From Bursaphelenchus xylophilus (lineage: Eukaryota > Nematoda > Chromadorea > Rhabditida > Aphelenchoididae): a DNA stretch of 64,000 bases. Shown piece by piece: positions 53,704 through 63,893 of this stretch. The translations under genes and the position numbers were made by a program. Under the pieces are notes generated by a model, which saw only the letters and a list, made by a program, of their open reading frames with translations, did not search any database and had not been told where the DNA came from. Numbering within the stretch: the first letter of the stretch is position 1; every line of letters starts with the position of its first letter. The stretch lies in assembly GCA_904066235.2 (NCBI GenBank), contig CAJFCV020000003.1, positions 2,604,001 through 2,668,000 on the forward strand. Direction: 5' to 3'.

Positions 53704-54969
53704 CGAGAGAGCCGCCACTTCTCGTTGGGATTGTGGAGCTAAAGAAGGGAGATGAGTAAAGCAGTTGGAAAACTCGATGCGTGAGCGATAAGGAAGTGGA
53801 AATGAGCGAAATTTGAGGAAAAAATAAGGAAAAGGAAACATAGTTTAAAAAAATTTTCAATTTTTTTACTATAAATTCCTGAACCGCTTGGACGTTTCGT
53901 CCACGCACTGTCGAATGACCAAAAGATTTTATGATAGCAAAATTCTTTCTGACGAATTTTTGGAAGACAAGTTGGTCCTAAAAATCAAAAAAAAGTTAGA
54001 ACGTTGTTTTCTGACCACGAAGCAAGGTCTTGCCCCAGCTAGTCAAAAAAGCAGCCAAAAATTTCCTCCAAAATTCTATTTGAGACAAACGCCGCATTGA
54101 TTAAATCTTGGTCAGGAAATAGCTTTAACTACGCTGGGTTGACGTGTGTCATTCTGTTTGTACATTATGAGGTACGTTGCAATTGAAAAGAGGCTTGCTT
54201 TCGACAATATATTTTGATTGCACAGTGCAAAATTCAAAATGCACGGTGCAGAACCGCTTTGCAACAAAAACTTGTTTTTGGTGAAGAAAATCGTTTGCCC
54301 CCCTGGAGTGTTTTTAACCGTATTATGGGAGCGAAACATAACTTGAACTAACCATTTTCCCACAAAATCATCAACAAATTGAAGATTTTATTTACACCCT
54401 CAACTTAAATCTGTTATCAGAGAACAACGCTCATGAAATGGTAAACAAATACTGTTTTACCTTATCAGCAAAAAATAAAATTCATAAAAACAGATTAACA
54501 GGGTGCAGCAAGAAATTTTGTAAAAAATCTTTGCTTATATCTTTCTGCTCTTTGCAGCTATCTACAAGGTTTAAGTCGTATTTAAAATTTGAAATCGTGG
54601 GGGTTTAGAATATGCAAAAGAATTTTTTGTCGTCTCGGCGGAGAGAACGTTTTTTGGCGGAGACATTTGACGTATTTTTTTGAAAATTACAATTCGTTAC
54701 AAAGGCCAGACGTCTCTACTACGGATGAAATTAGGTCTGCCACACATGATTTAAAGCGCGCCTTCGACAAGGCGAGATAATTTGCTGCCAAAAATCCACA
54801 TTATTTTCCCGACAGACTGATAATTTTTCACACGAAGGACGAAAAGGTCCGCTGCGGAAAGGTCCGCTAAAAAAAGAAGAGGGCGGGGAGGAAGGGAGGT
54901 TTTCGATGGCGCTGATTTCGAATATCGTGTCCTTTTTTCTGAATTTTATAATTTTGCTGAAGCAGTGGT
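53704..54969. other. Upstream region of paralogue B
   Basis: Contains GCACAGTGC/GCACGGTGC units near 54220-54250, the block GTTATCAGAGAACAACGCTCA shared with paralogue A's upstream DNA, and at 54762-54823 the right end of a short TA-type MITE (CACATTATTTTCCCGACAGA). Two CGGCGGAG units lie near 54640-54665. No gene recognised. Confidence 0.5.
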
Positions 54970-55393
54970 CAGAGATTGCCACGGCTCCGGAGCTGGCTCT
55001 TGGCTCCGGCTCCGAGCCGGGAGCCAGAGCTGGAGCCGGAGATTTTGGGGTTGGCTCCGGCTCCCGAGCCCAAAGTCGGAGCCAGGCTTCCCAGCGGTCA
55101 GAAAAGAAAAAATTTCGTGGGCTTGTTAAACCAAATTTCTTGAAAAACACTGCGGAGGATGTGACTTGACTGCAAAAACGTTGGCTGTATGATCTCTGGC
55201 ACTAATAACTTTTATTTTCGGAAAAATATTCTTAAAAAACGTTTTGCATAGGAGCCGGGATTCGGAGCCTATGCCTTTTTAAATTTTTCACGGATCCAAG
55301 AGCCGGAGCCGGAGCTGCAAATGTGGCCTCGGCTCCGGCTCTCGGAGCTAAGAGCCGGAGCCGGAGCCGAAATTTTGACCGTGGCAATCTCTG
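54970..55393. mobile_element. hAT-like GGCTCC-rich element, 424 bp
   Basis: Perfect 8-bp target duplication GCAGTGGT (54962-54969 and 55394-55401). Terminal CAGAGATTGCCACGG and CCGTGGCAATCTCTG are perfect 15-bp inverted repeats. GGCTCCGG-type repeats adjoin both ends. No transposase. Related sequences lie at 16787 and 63894. Confidence 0.9.
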
Positions 55394-55837
55394 GCAGTGG
55401 TGTCAATAAGTAATTAAAAAAAAATTTTTTTGATAATGGATTTCGGGGTTTTCGGTGGTGCTGATTTTGAAAATTGTATCCATTTCTTCTGAATTCTTGC
55501 CTATCTTCCTCAATTCTTTAAAATAAATGTTTTACTTGGTAAAAACTTGGTCAAACTTGTATGAATTGTAAGAAAACTTATGACGCTTTGTTCGTCTTTA
55601 CAGCGAAAATGACACTACTGCTTAAATAAAATTGTAAAATTCAGAAAAGAATGATATGATTTTCGAAATCAGCGCCATCGAAAACCTCCCCGCTCCCCTC
55701 CACCCGCTCTCCTGTCTCCTTTTTTTAGCGGACCTTCCGTACTCTCTCAATTTTTCGATGGAAAGCCTTGGTTTATAAAAATTTATGCAGGTCCCGACAC
55801 GAAAACCTTTGATCTAAAAATCGTTTTTTTTGATCTA

Positions 55838-56510
55838 CAGGGTGTTCCTAGAATTATGGAAAAAACTATTCATTAATAACTTTGTGCTCGGTGGTCCAAT
55901 CCAAAAATTTTTTTTTGCATTTTACAGGAAAACGTTTGAGTTTTTAGAATCAAGAAAAATTTTTTTCATCGATCGGCGGAGACTCCGGTAATCCTCCTTG
56001 AATTCGGCGGAGTGCTTTTTTCACAAACGAGGCTGTAAATTGTTGTATGTGTGAAGTAAATGGGCGGGAGAGGATTCAATAGATACATTATGACATTTGT
56101 TTCAAATTTTTGTCATTCGGCGGAGACATTTTTTAACCTCGGCGGAGGATTTTTCTTCGACTTTTGAGAGTCAAAATTGGCTAAAACCAAAACGTAGGTA
56201 TTCCTGGTGGCATGGCGCCTAAAAACGACTTATTACGTCTTCGGCCTACTGAGAGAAGAAAAAAAGGCAATTCGGCGGAGAAATCGGCGGAGAAAAAAAT
56301 GAACACATTTTACAGCCTCGTTCTTGAAAAAAGCACTCCGCCGAATTCAAGGCGGATTACGGAAGTCTCCGCCGATAAAACGAAAAAATCTTTTTTGATT
56401 CTAAAAACTCCAAGGGTTTTCTGCAAAATGCAAAAAAAATTTTTCGGATTGGACCACCGAGCACAAAGTTATTAACGAATAGTTTTTTCCATAATTCTTG
56501 GAACACCCTG
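55838..56510. mobile_element. TA-type foldback element with CGGCGGAG cluster, 673 bp
   Basis: CAGGGTGTTCCTAGAATTAT at the left and ATAATTCTTGGAACACCCTG at the right, flanked by TA. Arms of over 200 bp. The inner part repeats CGGCGGAG at least six times on the plus strand and its inverse twice. Confidence 0.85.
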
Positions 56511-56887
56511 TATTTTAAATTGCAAAATTTCCAAACTATTGACCCAAAACAAATTTTGCAAAACGAACCCATAAAAGGGCTGTTTATCACAACAATTTCC
56601 GAGAAGTAAGGTCAAAGAAGAAGTGATCGGAGTAAAGTTTATGTATTTACGAACGGGCTATCAATCAAGCAATGCAAGGTGGGGGCCGAGTGAAGCTATT
56701 ATCTCTCATATTGGGGGTGGAAATCGACGATGACGATTTTTAAAAACAAAAAATTACTGTAATTTTTGTAGAAAAGTCCATTTTTTACAGCTGCTGAAGA
56801 AAAATTTTTTTGATAATTCCGCAATCAAAATTTTGAATCCCATAGCTGCTCTACAAGAAGGTTGATCCGGTACGACCGTATAAAATA
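56511..56887. other. AT-rich spacer between elements
   Basis: No feature recognised. Confidence 0.4.
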
Positions 56888-59800
56888 CAGTGGGGGACCT
56901 TATCCATTGGCAAAAAACGCACCATTTTGCATCTGGGAAGCAGACATGGCAGTGGGGCCGGGCTTTGGAAATTTTGAAAAGGGCCGGGCCGGGCCCAACG
57001 TCTCGGGGGCCGGGCCGTGGGGCCTGGGTTTGGTTTTCGGGCCGGGCCGTGGGGCCTGAAAAAATTTGGGCCCGGCCCCTTCAAAAAAAATTTTTTAATT
57101 TTTTGTCTTGCAACGAAAAATTGGGGTGCCAATTTTTTTGGCATTCTGTTTTGAGCAAAAAAATTTTTGTTTTTTGAAGGAAAAGCGGTTTGTAAGACAG
57201 GAAAACCTCATTTACTACTCAGAACCTTGCTGGCAATGACAAAATACATCGAAAAAGTTTTTAAAAGTTAACTTTTAGTCAAATTTGAACAGTGTTTCAC
57301 TATTTTTCGACTAATTTTGTCTAAAATATTTTTTCATTACAAATCCATGACCTTCCATTGGCTTAAACCTGTATGTTCATAAGGATATTGGTATGTTCTT
57401 TGTTATAAATGGGCAACCGGCTCAATTTATGACCAATAATGATGAATAATTCGAGAATTTTTATCTAGATGCCATGAATAATATAATTTACCTTGTCAAA
57501 TGCAATACATTGGTTTTTCCTGGAGTCTGGCGATGGATTTGGCAATCAAATGGACTGCCTGATGTTTTCAATTTACTTTCACGACCTTCTTACCTGTGAT
57601 TCAATTTCCCATCTTATAAAAAATCAAAAAATCATCAAAAATCTCAAAAACGTGTAAAAAACATGAATATTATTCTTAAATCGTCAATGTTCTTGTGTTT
57701 CTCATATTCTTATTACATTTCCAACATGTCAACACTTTTTACGCCGCTCAATTCGTCCTAGCTCGGACGAAATCATCATGGATAATATCGGGGAAAACCC
57801 AGAAAATCGTCAAAAAATCAATATCAAGCTTCAGAAATAGTTCTAAGTCGCACATATTCTCATTCCCCAAGGACTGCTGGACATTTTCCACTAAAAATTA
57901 AAATTTTGATTTTTCTACAGTAATCCATCTACTACGGTAACTCATAGTATGATGGACGGAAAAATTAAAAATTTTGCACAGAGAATTTTCATGCCGTGAA
58001 TTATACTTTCGCCAAGTTTCATCCAAATCCATCGACCGCTACCAGAGTTATTGAAGATTATATTTTCCAAAACCTTTTTTGAACCTTCAAAATCGGTTTT
58101 TCATCCTTATAGTAACTATTCATCCTTATAGTAACTACTGTGCACATTTTGGAAACCATATCTCAGGCATAAGTTGACCGATTTTTGATTTTTAAAAAGT
58201 ATTTGGACTAATTCGAGTACTGCGAGCCAAGTTATAACGTTAGTTTTTGCCCTAAGGGGTCAAATATGGCCGAAAACACTATGCCAAAATATTGCCAAAA
58301 TGGCGGAAAAGTTTTTCTTTGGACGGATCTTGGCGGTTCCATGATTAGATTAGTTGAAGAAGTGTCTGAGCAGCACATTCGCATTATTTTTTTATTTTTC
58401 ACGTTCCAACGTGTTGAGATTTTTCCACTTTCTGCTTAAAAATCTGAGATTAGAACTTTCAGGATGAAACACCCTCAACCTGCCGTGAAAAATACAACAT
58501 TTAAAGCATAACATCTTGAATATATACAAAAGCCATAACACACAAAAATCCGCCCAAACTCGATTAAAAACACCGTTTCCCGCCATTTTGGCAATATTTT
58601 GGCATTGTGTTTTCGGCCATATTTGACCCCTTAGGGCAAAAAACTAACGTCATAACTTGGCTCGCAGTACTCGATTTAGTAGAATTACTTTTTAAAAGTC
58701 AAGAATCGGTCAATTTATGCTTGAGATATGGTTTCCAAAATGTGCCCAGTAGTTACTATAGGGTTGAAAACCCGATTTTGAAGGTTCAAAAAAGGTTTTG
58801 GCAAAATATAATCTCCAGTAACTTTGGTAGCGGTTGATGGATTTGGATGAAACTTGGCGGAATTATGTTTCACGACATGCAGATTCTCTGTGCAAATTTT
58901 AAAATCTTTCCGTCCACGATACTATGAATTACCGTAGTAAATGGATTACTGTAGAAAAATCAAAATTTTAATTTTTAGTGGAAAATGACCAGCAGTCCTT
59001 GGGGAATGAGAATATGTGCGACTTAGAACTATTTCTGAAGCTTGATATTGATTTTTTGACGATTTTCTGGGTTTTCCCCGATATTATCCATGATGATTTC
59101 GTCCGAGCTAGGACGAATTGAGCGGCGTAAAAAGTGTTGACATGTTGGAAATGTAATAAGAATATGAGAAACACAAGAACATTGACGATTTAAGAATAAT
59201 ATTCATGTTTTTTACACGTTTTTGAGATTTTTGATGATTTTTTGATTTTTTATAAGATGGGAAATTGAATCACAGGTAAGAAGGTCGTGAAAGTAAATTG
59301 AAAACATCAGGCAGTCCATTTGATTGCCAAATCCATCTCCAGACTCCAGGAAAAACCGATGCAAAGCATTTGAGAGGGTAAATTATATTACCCATGACAT
59401 CTGGATAAACATTCTCCAATTATTGATCATTATTGGTCATAAATTGATCCTATATCGAACCCACTGGCCGCTTGTATCAAGTAAGAGGCCGAAAAATTCG
59501 TGGTAACATCATAAAACAAAAAAAATAGCAATTAAAACGCAAAATTTAGAGTAATGAAAAAAGGGCCGGGCCGGGCCGGGCCTTAAGACCCCTCAGGGCC
59601 GGGCCGGGCCGGGCCGAAGGTGCCTCGGGGCCGGGCCGGGCCGGGCTTTGAAAATTTTGAAAAGGGCCGGGCCGGGCCCAACTTCTAGGGGACCCTTCGG
59701 GCCCCCGGCCCGGCCCGTTTTGCCATGTCTGCTGGGAAGTAACAAAAATGTGGCAAAATGCTTCCCTCTCCAAGTGAAAAAACTTCGTTTTGAAGAGCGC

Positions 59801-59946
59801 GCCCTTTTTTCTTTTCAAAACAGCGGGCGCGCTTTTGAAATCTCTAATTTTTTTCACTTGGAGAAGGAGGTATTTTGCCACGTTTTTTTGATACTTCCTG
59901 GATGCCAAAGGGTACGTTTTTTGCCACTGGATCGGGTCCCCTACTG
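56888..59946. mobile_element. CACTGGATC-type MITE split by a 2.8-kb insertion
   Basis: The left portion (56888-56940, from CAGTGGGGGACCTTATCC) and the right portion (59740-59946, ending CCACTGGATCGGGTCCCCTACTG) together form one family member, flanked by TA. The hAT-like element at 56941-59731 separates them. Confidence 0.82.
56941..59731. mobile_element. hAT-like composite foldback element, 2791 bp
   Basis: Perfect 8-bp target duplication CTGGGAAG (56933-56940 and 59732-59739). Terminal CAGACATGGCA and TGCCATGTCTG are perfect inverted repeats. GGGCCGGGCC repeats adjoin both ends. The interior is an inverted repeat with arms at about 57416-58380 and 58600-59446. The identical 68-codon frames at 57695 (+) and 58968 (-) are the two arms and not two genes. 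No transposase was recognised. Confidence 0.88.
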
Positions 59947-59955
59947 TATAAGCCA

Positions 59956-60412
59956 TGTCACGACGCGATAAGGGCGATAAGACGGCGCCACCGCTTCCTG
60001 ATCGCGAACAGGTGTCAATCTGTTCGTGATAAGAGGGCACAAGTGGAACAGAAGAGCGCTATATAAGGCGCATTCATTTACTTACATATCATATCATATA
60101 TTCAAGTTAATAAAGTGTCTAACTAATTTATATGGTGCACTAGGCCATAATGGCCTTTTGATTTTGACGACCAGTTGGCCCAACCTCTGAAGTCATAAGG
60201 CTATTATGGCTCAACTGGTCGTCAAAATCAAAAGGCTAGTGGAGTCAGCCGCAGACGTCGAATTATCGGTTCAGAAGAGGGGAAGAGCAGATGCGCAAGT
60301 GCAGGAAGACTCGGTGAAACTCAGGAAGAAGCTGGAGGATATCCAAGAAGCGCTGACGAGTGCTGTCCAGGAATATGAAGAGGAGTTGCAGACAAAAAGA
60401 GATCGTAGGTCC
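59956..60412 (+). mobile_element. LTR-retroelement remnant: LTR-like segment and gag N-terminus
   Basis: From TGTCACGACGCGATAAGG, the segment contains a TATA box (CTATATAAGG near 60059) and AATAAAG near 60112, the layout of a nematode LTR. At 60206 an ATG opens about 68 codons of strongly helical, charged sequence (VESAADVELSVQK, KLRKKLEDIQEALTSAVQ) resembling the coiled-coil N-terminus of BEL/Pao-type gag proteins. The frame then runs into unrelated AT-rich DNA. No protease, polymerase or second LTR follows, so it is a decayed fragment. Superfamily is an inference. Confidence 0.55.
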
Positions 60413-60571
60413 GGCCCCAAAAAGTATAATAGGCCAAAATTAAAGGTTCATTTTGAAAATAAAAAAACGGTCCAAAAATAGCGAAAATATCAATTTTTTG
60501 CAAATTTAAAGTCATCTTTCTCAAAAAAAACCACAAAAAATCCTGATTATGACCCTCCAAACTGTTCATGT

Positions 60572-60800
60572 TTGACCTCCATAAGCCATCATCGTTTCTC
60601 AAAAAAAAATTCCCATTCAAACCGGGAGAAACCAAAAAAATCAAAGCCTATAGACGTTTTTTGTTGACCTTCCTCCATGAGAAAATAAATCAGATTTGGG
60701 CGTGAACGCGCGTCATAACCTGCAAGATGAGTAAATACAACAAAAGCGAGCGGATGCACGGGTTCAATGGGACAAAGGGTGGAGTGGAGAGATCGTGGGA
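60572..60800. repeat. Duplicated non-coding block, copy 2a
   Basis: Partner of 49890-50165 in direct orientation. Confidence 0.7.
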
Positions 60801-60889
60801 GTATTTTGGATACAATAGAGGCTGCGTACAGCAATTTTGAGAGCAAAAAACCTGTCTACAAGTCTTTTCGTAAAGTGCGCAGACTTTTT

Positions 60890-61320
60890 TTGCCTTTTGT
60901 CCGAACGCACAGTGCATTTTCTGTTTTCCCTTCTTGTCGCTCATGCACCGTGCATTTGCCTTTTTTTGCACAGTGCAAACTTGAAAAAGCGGGCTGCACT
61001 GTGCGAATGCTGCGACAAAGCCGCAGCGACAAAATTTGATGCACGGTGCGAAAACAAAAAACGCACGGTGCAAATTAGGCTTTGCACAGTGCATTTTGAG
61101 TTTTTCCCGTGTTTATCGCTCATGCACCGTGCATTTTGCTTTTTTTGCACTGTGAAAACTTGAAAAAGCGGTTTGCACTGTGCGAATGATGCGACAAAGA
61201 CCGCAGCGACGTGGTTTGCACAGTGCCATTTTTCCGTTGTTTGCACGGTGCGCATTCCCAGCCATTTTGCACTCAAAAATCCTGATTTTGCGGCGATTTT
61301 CGAAATGCGCAGTGCAAAAA
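60890..61320. repeat. GCACNGTGC array with internal duplication
   Basis: About 15 GCACNGTGC or one-mismatch units. Two halves, each ending GTGAAAACTTGAAAAAGCGG or a close variant (near 60977 and 61157), show a tandem duplication of about 180 bp. Confidence 0.75.
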
Positions 61321-61391
61321 TGTTGATGAAAAAATTAAAAAAATATCAAAAAGCCCTTTCTCTTTGGCCTTGAAAACCCCGAAAAATTCAC

Positions 61392-61727
61392 TGCCTTAGG
61401 TACTTAGGTACCTCAATAATCGCTAGGTCCATCAATTAATATATACAATCTTCGAATCATCTCAAAATTCGTCATCCTATTCAATTTTCAGCTCAAATTC
61501 CACCCAAAACAATGTACAAAACGAATTCAAAGAGCTGATATCTTGTATCATCGCTGACCCCAACACCCCCTCAGGCTTCTTTCTCTAATTTCCATTCATA
61601 TTCTTTTATTGAGGGAATAATTTGAAAGGAAAACGGCTCATCCGAGGGGAATTCGTTCTAATTTTTCAATGCATTGCGACCAAAAATCGATGACGTCATG
61701 AGAAGGGGAGAGCAAAATACACGTCAT
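61392..61727. repeat. Duplicated non-coding block, copy 2b
   Basis: Partner of 50795-51150 in direct orientation, including the TGACGTCA site. Confidence 0.7.
61691..61698. promoter_or_regulatory. CRE-like TGACGTCA palindrome, second copy
   Basis: Same site and context as 51104-51111, retained although neighbouring positions changed. Confidence 0.45.
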
Positions 61728-61766
61728 AAGATGAATTGTTGGCTAATTAGTCGAGTATTAAATTAA

Positions 61767-62215
61767 CAGGGGAAGTACTCCAAGTGCGACGCTCAGATTT
61801 TATTTAAATTTTGCAGACACGTCGGGTATGGACTAAATATCAATTCCTGAAAGTTTTAGCTCGCGCTTTGCAGGCGCCGCCGAGATATTAAACGATTTTT
61901 GCCGCCGAGAGAGCGCGCTAAACGTGGAGAGCGGTCAGAGAGAAAAACGCTTTTTGGCCATAACTTTGGCGGTTTCGTGCGGAAATTTTTGATTTATTGC
62001 AGAAACATTATTCTTTACGGTAGAAATAGGTATAAAAAATTGTCTGCCGAAATTCGGCAAAAAGTCCTAAATTTTCGCCGACTTCCGATCTAAAAATCTC
62101 GGCTGTTTCTGCAAAGCGCGAGCTAGGATTCTCGCATATATCTTAGAAAAAATTATTCTAAATTTGTGCCAAATTTCATCAAAATCTGAGCGTCGCATTT
62201 GGAGTACTTCCCCTG
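61767..62215. mobile_element. Harbinger-like MITE, 449 bp
   Basis: CAGGGGAAGTACTCCAAGTG at the left and GGAGTACTTCCCCTG at the right, flanked by TAA (61764-61766 and 62216-62218). Inserted in opposite orientation to the copy at 5104. Confidence 0.88.
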
Positions 62216-62700
62216 TAAGTTTCTTGTTAGTTTTTCCTTATTTTCTAAAAAATGCGACAAAAAAAGTGTACGCACTTTATAATATTGGAATATATTAGGA
62301 AGACTGATAGCTCCCGTAAATGAGAGTATATATTTCAAAGATTAATTGGAAGAGCAAGGTAAACTTATTTTTCTACGATGACTGTAACGTCTGACTTGAG
62401 AAAACGACAAAAGAACGGGAGAAAAATCGAACACAAATGTGAAATTCACGTTTTTATGTAAACGTAAATTTGGGTTGCGAAGGAATTGGTAGTCAAACTT
62501 GAAGAATGTTGGTGATAAATGGAAAGTAATAACAATCAATTTTTCGATCGTACCAAGAAAAAAAATTTATTAAAAAAAATAATTTTTTGATGACATTTCT
62601 AAATAAGCCATACACAATGGACGTATTTTACACTGTTTAGAACCTATTTTTTTGATATCTGTCTAACCCATATTCATCAAACATTCAAAAATTTCATTTA
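62216..62700. other. Intergenic DNA at the end of duplication unit 2
   Basis: 62350-62510 weakly matches 51500-51660. One CGTATTTTAC at 62621. No gene supported. Confidence 0.4.
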
Positions 62701-62817
62701 TCAGTTTGTCGGGAAAATAATGTGGATTCGCGACGCTTCGCAGCGCCTCGTTGCGGCTTGGTTTGGTACGCAACTGCGACTACGTGCCAAATCCCCATTA
62801 TTTTCCCGACAGACCGA
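62701..62817. mobile_element. Short TA-type MITE, ATGTGGATTCG subtype
   Basis: TCAGTTTGTCGGGAAAATAA at the left, TTATTTTCCCGACAGACCGA at the right; TA precedes the left end. Confidence 0.75.
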
Positions 62818-62864
62818 GTTTAAAAGGTTCTCCCGTAAACACAAAGGATGATCATAAATTTTTA

Positions 62865-63020
62865 TCAGTCTGTCGGGAAAATAATGAGCACTCTGTCGCA
62901 TCGAAAATCGCATCACCGCCGAGAAAATAAATTGTGTCGCGGCAAAATCAAGTTGCTTTTTCACTTCAGCGATGCGATCGGCGCAGCGACAGAGTGCTCA
63001 TTATTTTCCCGACAGACTGA
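62865..63020. mobile_element. Short TA-type MITE, complete reference copy, 156 bp
   Basis: TCAGTCTGTCGGGAAAATAA and its exact inverse at the right end, flanked by TA on both sides; no decay in the termini. This copy defines the family used to recognise fragments elsewhere. Confidence 0.9.
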
Positions 63021-63584
63021 TATTGATCCGAAGGAATTTCAGCTCACATTTTTAGATGGAGTCTAAGCATAAGAAAAAGCGTTTTTTTATGCGAGAGAGC
63101 ACGCAAAATTAAGAGAGTCGGCTCGACGGAAAACAGTTTTTGAGAATAACTTTTTTGCATCTTCAAAAAATTTTTTTCTGTGAAAAAATTATACGTCGCA
63201 AAAGTAAATAGTGCCCAAAATTCTCAACAAAATGTAAAAAATTTTTATAAAAATCTTTTAAATTTTTATTTTTTAGATTTAAAATTCCAAAAAAATCAAA
63301 AAAAAAAAGTTAGCAATTTTCGGTCAAAAAATCTCCGTGCTTTATGAAAAATGGAAGCTATAAGTCTTGTATCTATACCCTAAAAAATTTGTTTCAATTT
63401 ACCCCAAGCTTCGTCAAAATCTGACAGTTTTTCAATACCCAAATTGTCAAAAAATCCCATTTTCAAACAAAAAATCATCTCCAAAAACTTGTAAAACCGC
63501 GCCCAAAGCAAATTGAAACTTTTGAAGGTACCTGGAACATCGGAAAAATCGGAAAAACAGCGCTGAAATCAATAAAAATGGGAA
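63021..63584. other. AT-rich intergenic DNA, nothing recognised
   Basis: Long A and T runs; no gene, tRNA or transposon end seen. Confidence 0.4.
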
Positions 63585-63776
63585 TTGAAATCATTTGTCA
63601 GCCAAAAAAAACCGACCCTTCTTTTACCATTGAATCGATTACAAAACACTACTCTTTACAATCGAGCCATCTTCCCCCTCTTTCCGTCTTTGGATTCCAT
63701 CGATGGAAATTTGTACTCTAACGCCGGGAAAAACGTGATTTATATGGAATGTGTCAAATCGGATGAGGAATATTAA
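63585..63776 (+). CDS. Possible terminal exon of an unrecognised gene
   Basis: An open frame ends ...SIDGNLYSNAGKNVIYMECV KSDEEY and stop (TAA 63774-63776). The acceptor TTTGTCAG at about 63601 would start an exon in this frame. The composition of the last 25 codons looks coding, but no upstream exon was found within 2 kb, and no family was recognised. Confidence 0.3.
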   Translation: MKSFVSQKKPTLLLPLNRLQNTTLYNRAIFPLFPSLDSIDGNLYSNAGKNVIYMECVKSDEEY

Positions 63777-63893
63777 TTTCATATTGTAGATGTATGTAAG
63801 CATGTTGACAGCCAAAAATCTTTAATAATGTGAAACATCAATTAGTCGTATTTTAAAAATAAGGTTTTTTGGGTTCAGGAATGGGTTGTGACC

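Noticed and set aside
54731..55169. 139-residue ORF rich in Glu/Pro/Ala/Ser
   Set aside because: Same GGCTCC repeat, in the complete element at 54970-55393.
57695..59174. Two near-identical 68-codon proteins on opposite strands
   Set aside because: They are the two inverted arms of the foldback element; no splice context or second conserved copy outside it.
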